The notes: generated by a model not told the origin, from the letters alone. A stretch of DNA of 64,000 nt from JAVBKU01 sp031553875 (GCA_031553875.1 JAVBKU010000020.1:91535-155534); one strand, 5' to 3'. Shown: positions 43,701 through 52,731, counted from the stretch's first letter. Numbers and translations are program-made.

Positions 43701-44130
43701 CACCTACGTATCGAACACCGCCGAGAAGATACGCCTCTACCGCGAGATCGACTCCACCACCGACGAGGAAACAATCCGCCGCATAGAGGGTGAGCTCACC
43801 GATCGCTTCGGCGAGTTGCCGGCGCCCGCGTGCGAGCTATTCGACATCGTGCGCCTGCGCAGGGAGTGTATGGCGCTGGGATTCGAGAAGGCCATCGTGA
43901 GGAACGGGATCATGATCCTGCATTTCGTATACAACCAGAAATCGTCGTACTACCGCAGCGACCGCTTCGCACAGATACTGCGCTACGTCACCTCGCAGGG
44001 CGCTAAATTCAACCTGCGCCAAGGCGCGGGAGGGAAGCTGAGCCTCACGGTGCGCGAAATAAAGGGCGTGGGTCAGGGCGTCGCGGCCCTGCAAAAGATG
44101 GCGGAAGAGACGGTAGGGAAGGGAGAATAG
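40753..44130 (+). CDS. mfd: Transcription-repair coupling factor
   Basis: Mfd removes RNA polymerase stalled at lesions and recruits UvrA. The 1125-residue protein has the UvrB-like N-terminal part (about 1-370), the RNA polymerase interaction domain (about 430-500, GDYVVHIDHGVGRFGGL) and the RecG-like translocase (about 550-930) with Walker A GDVGFGKTEVA, the DEEQ box DEEQKFGV, TATPIPRTL and QLRGRVGRS. The C-terminal TRCF domain (about 980-1110) completes it. Start ATG at 40753. It stands alone, with non-coding repeats on both sides. Confidence 0.97.
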   Translation: METPQTKGEKILEITGAGGRFEPLSKAIRKGGTVKIEGASGSFTAVAAASAARLAGGVHIFIAEDRDAASYLCNDLYNFLDNERILLFPTAYKRSIQFHKEDPSGIVQRTAVLNAIRNHSDGHLFVCTYPEAVAEKVVDRQKLSGSAMKVIVGEKVAIETLAGLLAEYKFEKVDFVYEPGQYSVRGGIVDVFSFSDNVPYRIDFFGDEVESIRHFEIGTQLSVDRLQEVEIIPNLKDLELASKRVPFAQFAGNVIYWFSDPEYTLKKFDSIRVKMLSELDEPSSIDTFVTSRRAFVEDTAERTFVVLSDNAKERAADLSFAMSTAPQPHFNKKFEMLAADIQSNTAKGYKTYILSDNKAQIERLDNIFHSIGERNVSFDSVGINLRAGFIDHASKSCFYTDHQIFDRFFRYKVRGEVEKSERLTIAELNSLNIGDYVVHIDHGVGRFGGLTRTMENGKAQEAVKIVYRDNDVLLVSVHSLHRISRYKDKDAEPPRIYKLGSGAWQKMKQAAKKSVKDIARELIKLYARRRASKGFAFSHDSYLQNELEASFIYEDTPDQQKATKAVKKDMESLSPMDRLVCGDVGFGKTEVAIRAAFKAAGDSKQVAVLVPTTILALQHYRTFSDRLRDLPVRVEQLSRAKSAKETKQILEDLKAGKIDILIGTHKILGKDVVYKDLGLLIIDEEQKFGVAAKEKLRQSRENIDTLTLTATPIPRTLQFSLMGSRDLSVITTPPPNRQPIATEGHLFDEEIIREAIEFELSRGGQVYFIHNRVDNIKNIENAVRKVCPAARTVVGHGQMPPQQMEKVMMDFIYGEYDVLISTTIIESGVDVPNANTIIINDAQNFGLSDLHQLRGRVGRSNRKAFCYLLTPPEEMLSSEARRRLRAIEEFSELGAGFNIAMQDLDIRGAGNLLGGEQSGFIADIGFETYQKILNEAMAELREEEAAPVDGALPAEEGAAHVPVEETYVQDCLVETDTEAFIPDTYVSNTAEKIRLYREIDSTTDEETIRRIEGELTDRFGELPAPACELFDIVRLRRECMALGFEKAIVRNGIMILHFVYNQKSSYYRSDRFAQILRYVTSQGAKFNLRQGAGGKLSLTVREIKGVGQGVAALQKMAEETVGKGE

Positions 44131-44155
44131 GTCGCCTGAAAAATGCTTAATTCTT

Positions 44156-44600
44156 AAGCGTCCATCGGACGCTTGCCTTCCCCGCATCTGAATGTTTTGA
44201 GCAACGAGGGCAGAGGCTGTTTTCGGACTATGCCGAGTCGCGAGAAATGAAAGCGAAGCTAAAAGGAGGTCGCCGAAGGCGAAATAAACGACTACAAAGT
44301 AATATTTCTCTTTCGTACCTTTTGAGTGCGCAAAAGGTACTACCAAAACGCACCCCGCCGATGAAGATTTCCTGAATATCCGCTTGTAAATCCTAAATCC
44401 CAGAACTCCTCCTTTTAGTCTTCGCCCTACGAGCAAAGCCTAACGTCGTCAGACATGCTGGGAGTTCTTAACGGATTTCCTGCGCTGCTATTCCGGGCGT
44501 AAATCTTCAGATGCGGGGATTGCAGGCGCTTCGCGCCTTATGATTTTGCCTGTGTGAATATCTCGCAATTGGCAGGGGTGCAGGCGTCATTTGACGCCTG
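44156..44600. repeat. Composite diverged copies of the intergenic repeat family (copy B)
   Basis: The 606-bp gap between mfd and coaX is largely this. The centre is a palindrome at 44315-44340 (10-bp arms GTACCTTTTG and CAAAAGGTAC). To its right is a diverged minus-oriented copy (44315-44520) with GAACTCCTCCTTTTAG and a CCGGGCG-type arm. To its left is a plus-oriented relative (44156-44314) with GCTAAAAGGAGG. A 23-bp fragment at 44554-44576 is identical to the arm of copy C (61731-61753). Perfect hairpins occur at 44156-44174, 44524-44538 and 44581-44600. No coding sequence is seen. Confidence 0.7.
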
Positions 44601-44736
44601 TAAAACGACGGTACTCCGTACGCCACCCAAACATTAACGTATTTTTCCGCCTATCCCCTAAAATAATATCCAAACTCCTACGTTAAAAGGAATAAGTCCC
44701 GTATCTTGCGGGGCGCTACAGCATAAACCCCGGCAA

Positions 44737-45483
44737 ATGAACCTCATAATCGACATAGGTAACAGTTCTATCAAAGTAGCCGTTTCCGAGGGGGGCAAGA
44801 TAGTACGCTCGTTCCGTGAGGAGAGTCTGTCGTCCGACAAGATCGAACGTATCCTGTCTGAAAATCCCGGGATAAACGCCGCCATAGTGTGTTCTGTCAG
44901 GGGAGAGGACGACTGGGGCGCGGACGGCCTGAACGCTCTTTTAAGGGAGCGGCTGCCTTTTGTCATCACTCTGGACCATACCACCCCGGCCCCTATAAAA
45001 AACCTGTACTCCACGCCCGAAACTCTCGGCTACGACCGCCTTGCCGCGGCCGTGGGGGCGATGGCCATGTTCCCGGGGGAGAATGTGCTGACGGTAGACT
45101 TCGGCACGGCCATTACGATCGATATGGTTACAGCCGCGGGAGAGTTTGTGGGAGGGAATATCAGCCCCGGGGCGCAGACCCGTTTCAGGGCGCTGAACGC
45201 GTTCACCGGGTCGCTACCCCTGCGCGAGCTTACCGACGGAATAATGCCGCTGGGCGACTCCACAAACACAGCCGTTGAGGGAGGAGTCGTAAACGGTATC
45301 GTGTATGAGATAGAGGGTTATATCAGAGATATTTCAGCCCGTTTCGGGAAGCTTCGGGTGATTTTTGCCGGGGGCGATGCGAATTTCTTTGCGAAACGAT
45401 TAAAAAATCCGATATTTGTCACTTGTGATCTGGTCATTTGCGGATTAGACCATATTCTAGAATATAACAAAACAACGAAGTGA
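44737..45483 (+). CDS. coaX: Type III pantothenate kinase
   Basis: Phosphorylates pantothenate, the first step of coenzyme A synthesis. The 248-residue protein of the ASKHA fold has DIGNSSIKVAV at the N-terminus, LTVDFGTAITIDMV near residue 120, GGNISPGAQTRFRAL and the late GGDANFF. The opening of the adenine site and lack of feedback inhibition are known for type III enzymes. It is the first gene of a six-gene cluster; its TGA stop overlaps the GTG start of the next gene. Confidence 0.95.
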   Translation: MNLIIDIGNSSIKVAVSEGGKIVRSFREESLSSDKIERILSENPGINAAIVCSVRGEDDWGADGLNALLRERLPFVITLDHTTPAPIKNLYSTPETLGYDRLAAAVGAMAMFPGENVLTVDFGTAITIDMVTAAGEFVGGNISPGAQTRFRALNAFTGSLPLRELTDGIMPLGDSTNTAVEGGVVNGIVYEIEGYIRDISARFGKLRVIFAGGDANFFAKRLKNPIFVTCDLVICGLDHILEYNKTTK

Positions 45484-46775
45484 GCCTTAAAGGAAAAGTC
45501 ATAATCGCTGTATGCGCGTGCGCTGCAAACGTATTGTCAGCTTCGGCGCAGAGCAGTAGCATCAATACTTTTTCCCCGTATACGTTCTACGGCATAGGCG
45601 ACTTCTATGAGCAGGGGACGGCCCAGCTCAGGGGTATGGGCGGGGCGAGCATAGCCTTCCGCAGCCCTATCGCCGTCAACAGTATCAACCCCGCATCCTA
45701 TTCGGCGATCCCGCGTAAGACGGCCATCTTCGATGTGGGCGGCGAGAGCCGCAACTTCTACCTCCAGCAGGGAGGGAAGAACTCCAGCTACAATACCATC
45801 AATATCTCCAATATCACCCTGGCGATCCCGATCTATAACGGCATAGGCCTCGGGATCAACGTGGCCCCTTTCAGTAACGTGGGCTACAGGATATCACTCG
45901 AGGAGGACAATCCCGATATCGTGGCTCAGGGCAAGATGAATTTTATCTACGACGGCGAGGGCGGGGTGACCCAGTTCAAATTGGGCGTGGGCGCGCAGCT
46001 GTTCAAGGGAGTGTCGCTGGGTGTCGACTTCATCTATTATCTAGGAAGTATCAGCCGCGACTACACCTCGTCGCTGACCAATACCATCGGGAATTCCTCT
46101 TTCAACACGATCTACGGCACGGATACGTACAATATCTCGCAGGCCAATCTCAGCGTGGGCTTGCAGGCCGACCTGCTCACCACCAACACCAAGATACTCA
46201 CTCTGGGGGCTACCTACCAGCCCCGGGTTACCTTCAACCAGAAGGTGACGCGCGATATAAACTCTTCGAGTGTGATACAGGACTCGGTTACCCACAGTTA
46301 CTACCGCTCGCCGTACGTATTGCCCGACACATGGGGCGTGGGGCTGTTCTACCACTCGACTACCGTGGGCATAGGCGTGGATTATGTTTTCCAGAAATGG
46401 GAGGGTCTCAACTCCAACGATGCCACGAACGGGATCAGTTACGAGAACGTCCACCTGATACGCGCCGGTATAGAATATACGCCCAACAGGGGCGATATCC
46501 GCCATTACATGAAAAGGGTGACCTACCGCCTCGGGGGTAGAGTTGGGACAAACTATCTCACCATGGACGGTAACAAGACCCGCGATATGGCCGTCAGTTT
46601 CGGCTTTGGCTTCCCCGTGAAGATGAATGGTATGTCCCATATCAATCTTGGCGCCGAACTGGGCCAAAGAGGAACGAATATTGCAGGAGGACTTAAAGAG
46701 AAATATATAAAGATCTCGCTTGGCATAAGCCTCTTCGGCGAGGACTTCTGGTTCGTCAAGCCGCAGTACGATTAA
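45480..46775 (+). CDS. Outer membrane protein, FadL/OmpP1-like barrel
   Basis: A 431-residue secreted protein with a GTG start at 45480 that overlaps the coaX stop. The signal peptide ends ASAQ near residue 24. The body alternates polar and hydrophobic residues in barrel fashion (for example NISNITLAIPIYNGIGLGINVAPF, shown here by LAIPIYNGIG), starts its mature part with NTFSPYTFYGIGDFYEQG and ends FGEDFWFVKPQYD. The pattern of an early 'S-x-Y-S' plug region and repeated GxGxxxxxY strands fits FadL-like transporters. The ligand is unknown. Translation is coupled to coaX. Confidence 0.75.
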   Translation: MSLKGKVIIAVCACAANVLSASAQSSSINTFSPYTFYGIGDFYEQGTAQLRGMGGASIAFRSPIAVNSINPASYSAIPRKTAIFDVGGESRNFYLQQGGKNSSYNTINISNITLAIPIYNGIGLGINVAPFSNVGYRISLEEDNPDIVAQGKMNFIYDGEGGVTQFKLGVGAQLFKGVSLGVDFIYYLGSISRDYTSSLTNTIGNSSFNTIYGTDTYNISQANLSVGLQADLLTTNTKILTLGATYQPRVTFNQKVTRDINSSSVIQDSVTHSYYRSPYVLPDTWGVGLFYHSTTVGIGVDYVFQKWEGLNSNDATNGISYENVHLIRAGIEYTPNRGDIRHYMKRVTYRLGGRVGTNYLTMDGNKTRDMAVSFGFGFPVKMNGMSHINLGAELGQRGTNIAGGLKEKYIKISLGISLFGEDFWFVKPQYD

Positions 46776-46904
46776 GCGGCGTCCAGAGTCGGCGGAGCGC
46801 CTCCCTTTGGTTGGAGATCCCCCGCGGAGCGGCGAAAGGTATAGGGGCGCGGGCGTAACCGGGGCTGCGCTAAAGCGGAAAAGACAGGATAATCCGGAGA
46901 CACC

Positions 46905-48254
46905 ATGAAACGGATAATATTTAAAGCGGCGTTTTTGGTTATGGCGATGGTACTTGTGATGAGTACGGTCGCCGCACAGGATGCGTCGCAGGCCATAAGG
47001 GAGAATCCCAATTACGGCGCGACACCCGACGAGAGGGTGGAGAATGTCAAGATATACAGCTTCTACCGCGACGCCTACAATAATAAGGATTACGCCAGGG
47101 CACTATCATTGCTCCCCCAATTGCTCGAAAAGGCGCCCCGCATAGGCGACAACCTCTACATCTTCGGGATGAACATGTACCGCTCACGCATAGAGTCGGC
47201 CGCCTCCCCCCAGCAAAGGAATACATATATCGACAGCCTTATGCTCCTGTATGACAGGAGGATGGAGTATTTCGGCGACCACCCGCAGCGCGGCCGCGGT
47301 TACATCTCCACGCGCAAGGCTTACGACTACCAGAATTATAAGCCCGCCGACAGGGCAGGGGTAAGGAAATGCTGTACCGATGCCATTGCATTCAGCGGCG
47401 ACGCCCTCGATCCCTCGTTCGTGGTGTTCTATTTCAACGAGCTTGTCAGCGACTATAAAAGCTCGGATGTAGATGCCGAATTCCTGCTTTCGGAGTATGA
47501 GAGGTTGTCGACGCTTCTGGAGAGCGAACCCAACCCCGATAAGGCGGAGGCCAAGAAGAGCCTTGATGCCCTGTTCCTTACCAGCGGCGCGGCCGACTGC
47601 GACAACCTCGAAAAATTGTTCAAGCCCAAGTTCGCGGCCAATCCCGCCGATACGGTGATGCTGAGGCAGGCCATGTCCCTGTTCATAAGAAATAAGTGCG
47701 GCAGCGACTTCCAGATGAAGATCGCCGAGGCGTACCATAAGCTAATGCCCTCCGCCTCTACGGCTATGCTGCTCGCCTCGTCATTCGAGGAGAGGAAGGA
47801 GTACGACAAGGCTAAAAAATACCTGCTCGAATCCTTCAGCGCCGAAAAAAACGGCGTATCGAAGGCCAATCTGGCCGTGCGTATAGCCGGGACCGAGCTG
47901 GCCAGAGGCGATGCGCGTGGAGCTGCGGATTACGCCCGCAGGGCCGCGGATATCAATCCGCAGAACGGATTCGCCCATATGATCCTTGCCCAGGCCTACG
48001 CCCTGGGAGCGTCGCAGTGCGCCGACTTCGAGCGGCAGACAGTCTATTGGCTGGTGGTCGACGAACTCTACAAGGCCCGCCAGATGCTTTCGGGCGATGC
48101 CTCCCAAACGCGGGATATAGATTCGCAGATAGCATCCTACAAGGGCCGCTTCCCGACCAACGAGGAGTGTTTCTTCAGGGGGCTCGACAACGGAGCGGCG
48201 TATAATGTGAATTGCGGCTGGGTTTCGGGCCGAACGACGGTAAGGACAAGATAA
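46905..48254 (+). CDS. Secreted TPR-like helical repeat protein
   Basis: A 449-residue protein with a signal peptide (ending STVAAQ near residue 25) and helical repeats of TPR spacing, for example YNNKDYARALSLLPQLLEKA and DARGAADYARRAADINPQNG towards the C-terminus. Several cysteines occur (KCCTDAI, ADCDN). The family is known in Bacteroidetes between coaX and lptC but has no named function. It is separated from the previous gene by a 129-bp gap and ends 3 bp before the lptC start. Confidence 0.72.
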   Translation: MKRIIFKAAFLVMAMVLVMSTVAAQDASQAIRENPNYGATPDERVENVKIYSFYRDAYNNKDYARALSLLPQLLEKAPRIGDNLYIFGMNMYRSRIESAASPQQRNTYIDSLMLLYDRRMEYFGDHPQRGRGYISTRKAYDYQNYKPADRAGVRKCCTDAIAFSGDALDPSFVVFYFNELVSDYKSSDVDAEFLLSEYERLSTLLESEPNPDKAEAKKSLDALFLTSGAADCDNLEKLFKPKFAANPADTVMLRQAMSLFIRNKCGSDFQMKIAEAYHKLMPSASTAMLLASSFEERKEYDKAKKYLLESFSAEKNGVSKANLAVRIAGTELARGDARGAADYARRAADINPQNGFAHMILAQAYALGASQCADFERQTVYWLVVDELYKARQMLSGDASQTRDIDSQIASYKGRFPTNEECFFRGLDNGAAYNVNCGWVSGRTTVRTR

Positions 48255-48257
48255 TCA

Positions 48258-49088
48258 GTGGAACTAAAACGGATATATAACCGCATTCAGGCGGCGCTTC
48301 TCATTGCGGGGAGCGCTGTTCTGGTTATTTCGTGTGGGGGAAGCGGCAGCAATGACGAGATCGACCCGCAGGAACTTATAACCCAGCAGAGCGAGAATCT
48401 CGTGATGATAAACTCCAAGAACGGCGTCCGCTCGTATAAGTTTACCACACCGCTTCTGGAGCGCTACGAGTTGGCCAAGGAGCCGTATATGGAGTTTCGT
48501 AAGGGGATCAAAGTGGAGACCTACAACGACTCCACGCAGCTTATAGAATCCACTCTCACGGCCAATTACGCCATATTCCTCGAGCATAAACAGCTCTGGG
48601 AGGCTAAGGGTAACGTGGTGGGGACCAACGCCAACGGTCAGAAATTAGAGACCCAGCAACTATTCTGGGACCAGGTTACGGGCAAGGTCTACTCGAATGT
48701 CGATTCGAAGGTGACCCAGGGCCAGGACGTGATCATAGGTACCGGTTTCGTGTCGGACGAGACGTTCAACGATTTCACATTCAACAAGCCCAAAGGCAAG
48801 ATAGAGGTGGATGTGGAGCCCCGCGACACAACGAAGAGGAACGGTGCGTCAGGCTCGCAGGAGCCGGGTCCCGCAGGCCAGCCGGCATCGACGGCACCTG
48901 TCCAACCCTCTTCTGCGCAACCCACTAAGCCCTCTTCGACCGCTCCCGCCGCATCTTCGTCGACACCCGCGGCAGGGACTTCCTCAAAGCCCGCTTCCGC
49001 GTCCCCGGCCAAGACTTCCCCGGCTCCGGCCGCAGCCCCTTCAGCCCCGGCACGTCCCGCCTCCTCGGCTAACCCCCAGGGCAAATAA
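48258..49088 (+). CDS. lptC: LPS export protein LptC, lipoprotein form
   Basis: A 276-residue protein with a GTG start and a lipobox VISC (Cys26). The LptC/OstA-like beta-jellyroll covers residues about 45-190 (NLVMINSKNGVRSYKFTTP, LTANYAIFLEHKQLWEAKGNVVG and GQDVIIGTGFVSDETFNDFTF). LptC takes LPS from LptBFG and passes it to LptA. Unlike the E. coli protein, which has a transmembrane helix, this one is predicted lipid-anchored. The last 80 residues are a Pro/Ser/Ala/Thr-rich low-complexity tail. It starts 3 bp after the TPR gene and is followed by the CNNM gene. Confidence 0.85.
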   Translation: MELKRIYNRIQAALLIAGSAVLVISCGGSGSNDEIDPQELITQQSENLVMINSKNGVRSYKFTTPLLERYELAKEPYMEFRKGIKVETYNDSTQLIESTLTANYAIFLEHKQLWEAKGNVVGTNANGQKLETQQLFWDQVTGKVYSNVDSKVTQGQDVIIGTGFVSDETFNDFTFNKPKGKIEVDVEPRDTTKRNGASGSQEPGPAGQPASTAPVQPSSAQPTKPSSTAPAASSSTPAAGTSSKPASASPAKTSPAPAAAPSAPARPASSANPQGK

Positions 49089-49099
49089 AGAGCCGAGAT

Positions 49100-50383
49100 A
49101 TGGATACGATGCTGCCCGTTATAATCGTCATACTGCTATCCATGCTGGCTTCTGCCTTCTTTTCGGGCATGGAGATAGCCTTCCTGTCGTCCAACAAGCT
49201 CAAGCTGGAGATCGACAAGAAACGCAGCCGGGTGTTCAATTCCATTGCTGGCCTATTTTCGCGCCACCCGGGGCAATATATCACTACCCTGTTAGTGGGA
49301 AACAACGTGGTGCTGGTGGTCTATTCGCTCTGTATGAGCTTCCTGATCCGCCACCTGATGCATATCTGGGGCTACGACGGCCACTCTTTCCTGCTGGAAA
49401 CGGCGATCCCCACCATCCTGATAATATTCCTCGCGGAGTTCATACCCAAGGCGGTGGTCAAGCTCAACCCCAATTTCTACTATAAGGCTTTCGCCGTACC
49501 CCTTTACGTGTTCTACTGGCTTTTCTATCCGGTGGCGAAGTTGTCGACGTTCTTATCGGTGCTGATATTGAGGGTGTTGGGGCTGCCGATACGCCGCGAC
49601 CGACTCTCCAATAAATTCAACAAGGTCGACCTGGCCAACCTGCTGGAGGAGGCGTCCGACGGCGAGGAGGCTGCCGATACCGACAACGACATCCGCCTGT
49701 TCCAGAACGCCATGGACTTCTCCGACCTGAGGGTGAGGGATTGCATGGTGCCGAGGGTGGAGATGGAGGCCATAGAGATAGGGTCTTCGATGGAAGAGCT
49801 GCATAAGGCGTTCATTACCACGCATTTCTCCCGCATACTCGTCTACCAGGACAGTATCGACAATATCGTCGGTTATGTCAATTCCAAAAGCCTCTTCACC
49901 CGCCCGAAGAGCATCCGCGGCGTGATGAAGGCGGTCGACTACGTGCCCGAGACCCTGCCCGCGCACAAGGCACTGAGCTCTTTCACCCGCAAGCACAGTT
50001 CTATAGCCGTGGTGATCGACGAATTCGGCGGTACGGCAGGAATGATAACCCTGGAGGACGTGCTGGAAGAGATATTCGGCGAGATCGAGGACGAACACGA
50101 CCTGCCCGAAATGCTCGAAAAGAGGATCGGCGACAGGGAATATCTCCTGAGCGGCCGCCTGGAGGTGGATTACCTCAATGAGAAATACGACCTCGGCATA
50201 CCCGAGAATGATGAATACGACACCCTTGCGGGGTACATAATATTCCACAACAAGGATATCCCCTCGCAGGGCGAGATCATTACGGTAGACGGCAGGGAGA
50301 TGCGCATAGTGCGCACCACGGCGTCCAAAATCGACCTGGTGAGGTTGCGCCTGCTGTCCGAAGAGGAGACGAAGGCAAAATAG
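49100..50383 (+). CDS. CNNM/CBS/CorC-type membrane protein (hemolysin C family, GldE-like)
   Basis: A 427-residue inner membrane protein. A DUF21/CNNM transmembrane domain (about 1-190, FSGMEIAFLSSNKLKLE) is followed by two CBS domains (about 205-330, VRDCMVPRVEMEAIEI and DYVPETLPAHKALSSF) and a CorC/HlyC C-terminal domain (about 340-420, YLLSGRLEVDYLNEKYDLGIP). Members are thought to move Mg or Co ions, and GldE of gliding Flavobacteria belongs here. It is 11 bp downstream of lptC. Confidence 0.92.
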   Translation: MDTMLPVIIVILLSMLASAFFSGMEIAFLSSNKLKLEIDKKRSRVFNSIAGLFSRHPGQYITTLLVGNNVVLVVYSLCMSFLIRHLMHIWGYDGHSFLLETAIPTILIIFLAEFIPKAVVKLNPNFYYKAFAVPLYVFYWLFYPVAKLSTFLSVLILRVLGLPIRRDRLSNKFNKVDLANLLEEASDGEEAADTDNDIRLFQNAMDFSDLRVRDCMVPRVEMEAIEIGSSMEELHKAFITTHFSRILVYQDSIDNIVGYVNSKSLFTRPKSIRGVMKAVDYVPETLPAHKALSSFTRKHSSIAVVIDEFGGTAGMITLEDVLEEIFGEIEDEHDLPEMLEKRIGDREYLLSGRLEVDYLNEKYDLGIPENDEYDTLAGYIIFHNKDIPSQGEIITVDGREMRIVRTTASKIDLVRLRLLSEEETKAK

Positions 50384-50502
50384 GACGACAAAAATGTTAA
50401 TAGACCGTCCATTAGGGCCGTCGGGGGGTATGAAAAATCAAGAATTTGATTACCTTTGCCTTTCGGCGAAGGTTTTGGCGCCTCGGCAATTTCCAAGCCC
50501 TG

Positions 50503-50534
50503 CTTGGATTGCACTCGACTTTTTCTACCTTTGG
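50503..50534 (+). promoter_or_regulatory. Promoter of the ppiD-like gene
   Basis: -33-like CTTG (50503-50506), 20-bp spacer, -7 box TACCTTTG (50527-50534). A second TACCTTTG lies upstream at 50451-50458 without a -33 partner. The ATG at 50585 is 51 nt downstream, so the annotated longer frame would start before the promoter. Confidence 0.7.
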
Positions 50535-50584
50535 GGTTGGATTTGTGGCGACACAAGGCAAAGAATACAATAAACAACATAAAT

Positions 50585-52648
50585 ATGGCATCATTAAACA
50601 CACTTAGGACACGCGGCGGTATAATAGTTTCGATAGTCATCGGGCTCGCCCTTATAGCGTTCTTGCTCGGCGACCTCACCTCTGCCGGTGGCAGTCTCAT
50701 GAACAGCAGTAAGATGAGGGTAGGGGAAATAGGCGGTAACGATATCAGCTACCACGATTTCTCCGAGAGGGTAGACTACTTCACCAACGTGGAAAAACTC
50801 ATGCGCAACTCCGACGCCCTGCCTTCGCAGGAACAGGAGAGGATAAAGGACGTAGCCTGGGAAGATTTCATCTCCAAGTACGCCTACGAAGAGGGCTTCG
50901 AGAGCCTCGGCCTCGACGTTTCGGAGCAGGAGATGATCGACATGATCGACGGGTTCTACATCTCTCCCGTGGTCCTCGGCTCGTTCGTCAACCCCAATAC
51001 CGGCGTGTTCGACAGGAATATGCTGACAGGTTTCGTATCCAATATCTCCAACGATGAAACTGGTCGCGCCTCGTTCCTGTGGCAGTACCTCAAGTCACAG
51101 ATGAAGCGCCAGAGGGAAGTGTCGAAGTATATCACGCTGGTCAGCGCAGGTATGTTCGCCAATGATCTGGAAGTGGCCCAGGCCCTCCTTTCGTCTGACA
51201 ACTCTGCCGACGGACAGTATGTGTTGGCTGATTACTCCGAAATAGCCGACTCGCTCGTGAAGGTTTCTGCCGGCGAGATCAAGAAGTACTATAACGAGCA
51301 CAAGCGCGCCTTCAGGCAGACCGCCTCGCGCGATATAGAGTACGTGGTGTTCGACGTGTTGCCCTCTCCCGAGGACGCCGAGGCTGCGGCTAAGGCGGTG
51401 GGCGAGATGGCCGACGAGTTCAAGGCCAGCGACAACCCCATGCAGTATGCGTTCCTCAATTCACAGGCCGCGGCTGATAATCGCTATTACAAGCAGGGAC
51501 AGCTTCCCTCGGACCTCGATGCCTTCGCCTTCGGCGGTAGCGGCATGTATGGGCCCGTGCTCAGGGGCGACGTGTATACGATGGCCCGCATTGCCGATAC
51601 CAAGATGCTGCCCGACTCGGTGGGCGCCATGCATATCCTCCTGCCTGTAGGTGAGAATAAAAGGGCTGACAGCCTCGTGTCCGTGATAAAGGGCGGCGCC
51701 GATTTCGCAAGGCTGGCTATGCAGTTCTCGATGGACCAGAATGCCAACCAGCGCGGCGGTGACCTGGGAGTGTTCGCTCCCGAGCAGATGGTTCCCGAGT
51801 TCTCGGAATCTATACTGAAGAATAGTGTGGGTGCGGTGTATACCGTAGAGACCCAGTTCGGCATACATGTGGTAAAGATCACAAAGAAGAGCGCTCCTGT
51901 GAAGAAGGTACAGCTGGCTGTGCTGGAATACCGCGTGGACCCCAGCAACTATACCCAGCAGAGCATCTACGCCAAGGCCAGTAAGTTCGTCTCTGACGTT
52001 GCCGGCAACTACGAAGGATTCAAGAGGGTGAGCAACGACGAGGGCCTGTCTAAGAGGATCTCTCGCCTTACCCCTACCGAGAGGAGCGTCAACGGAATGG
52101 AGAACTCCCGCGAGCTGATCCGCTGGGCCTTCAACGGCAAACAGAACGATGTTTCGGGCATCATAGAGATCAACGGCAACTATGTCGTAGCGGCGCTGAC
52201 CGATGTTAAGGAAGATGGCTTCACAGCTCTCGACCAGGTCTCTCCGTTCATCGAAGAGCTTCTGCGCACTGAGAAGAAGGCGGATATGCTGGCCGCAAAA
52301 ATGGAGGGAAGCACTTCGCTCCAGGAGGTAGCCTCGAAGTTCGGCACAGAGGTTAAGAGTGTGAGCGGCGTTACATTTGAATCGTTCTACCTCGAGGGCC
52401 TCGGCATCAACCCGCAGTTCGTGGGTGCCTTCACGTCGCTCCCTGTAGGCAAGCTTTCAAAGCCTGTTAAGGGTATCTCGGGCGTGGCCATGTTCGAAGT
52501 TACTGCTGTTAGCCCCGTAGGCGACATAACTCCCGAGGGAGAAAAAGTACGCCTGGAATCTCTGTCTCAGAATTATCTCGCCGAGCGTCTCGGACAGGCT
52601 GTGGTGGATATGAGCAACATCAAGGATACGAGAGTAAAGTTCTTCTAA
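50585..52648 (+). CDS. Peptidylprolyl isomerase, SurA/PpiD type
   Basis: A 687-residue membrane-anchored chaperone. The start is the ATG at 50585 (MASLNTLRTRGG), as the upstream in-frame part overlaps the promoter. One transmembrane helix (about 12-32) is followed by a SurA N-terminal-like chaperone domain (about 35-230) and one or two PpiC parvulin domains; the clearest is about 340-460 with GAMHILLPVGENKRADSL, GADFARLAMQFSMDQNANQRGGDLGVF (key RGGDLG) and FGIHVVKI. PpiD helps outer membrane and periplasmic proteins fold. It is the last gene of the envelope cluster, with its own promoter and a strong terminator. Confidence 0.93.
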   Translation: MASLNTLRTRGGIIVSIVIGLALIAFLLGDLTSAGGSLMNSSKMRVGEIGGNDISYHDFSERVDYFTNVEKLMRNSDALPSQEQERIKDVAWEDFISKYAYEEGFESLGLDVSEQEMIDMIDGFYISPVVLGSFVNPNTGVFDRNMLTGFVSNISNDETGRASFLWQYLKSQMKRQREVSKYITLVSAGMFANDLEVAQALLSSDNSADGQYVLADYSEIADSLVKVSAGEIKKYYNEHKRAFRQTASRDIEYVVFDVLPSPEDAEAAAKAVGEMADEFKASDNPMQYAFLNSQAAADNRYYKQGQLPSDLDAFAFGGSGMYGPVLRGDVYTMARIADTKMLPDSVGAMHILLPVGENKRADSLVSVIKGGADFARLAMQFSMDQNANQRGGDLGVFAPEQMVPEFSESILKNSVGAVYTVETQFGIHVVKITKKSAPVKKVQLAVLEYRVDPSNYTQQSIYAKASKFVSDVAGNYEGFKRVSNDEGLSKRISRLTPTERSVNGMENSRELIRWAFNGKQNDVSGIIEINGNYVVAALTDVKEDGFTALDQVSPFIEELLRTEKKADMLAAKMEGSTSLQEVASKFGTEVKSVSGVTFESFYLEGLGINPQFVGAFTSLPVGKLSKPVKGISGVAMFEVTAVSPVGDITPEGEKVRLESLSQNYLAERLGQAVVDMSNIKDTRVKFF

Positions 52649-52697
52649 CGGCTTCGTTAGGGGGTGGGACATCCATCCCGTCCAATAATATAGACCT

Positions 52698-52731
52698 AAA
52701 ACCCGGGGCGCCGCATGGCGCCCCGGGTTTT
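52698..52731 (+). terminator. Terminator after the ppiD-like gene
   Basis: A 15-bp perfect stem (52698-52712 with 52717-52731), 4-nt loop and a T run. It is 50 nt past the stop. Confidence 0.9.

Noticed and set aside
50456..50584. N-terminal extension of the ppiD-like open frame
   Set aside because: It includes the likely promoter, and the family N-terminus with membrane helix starts at 50585.
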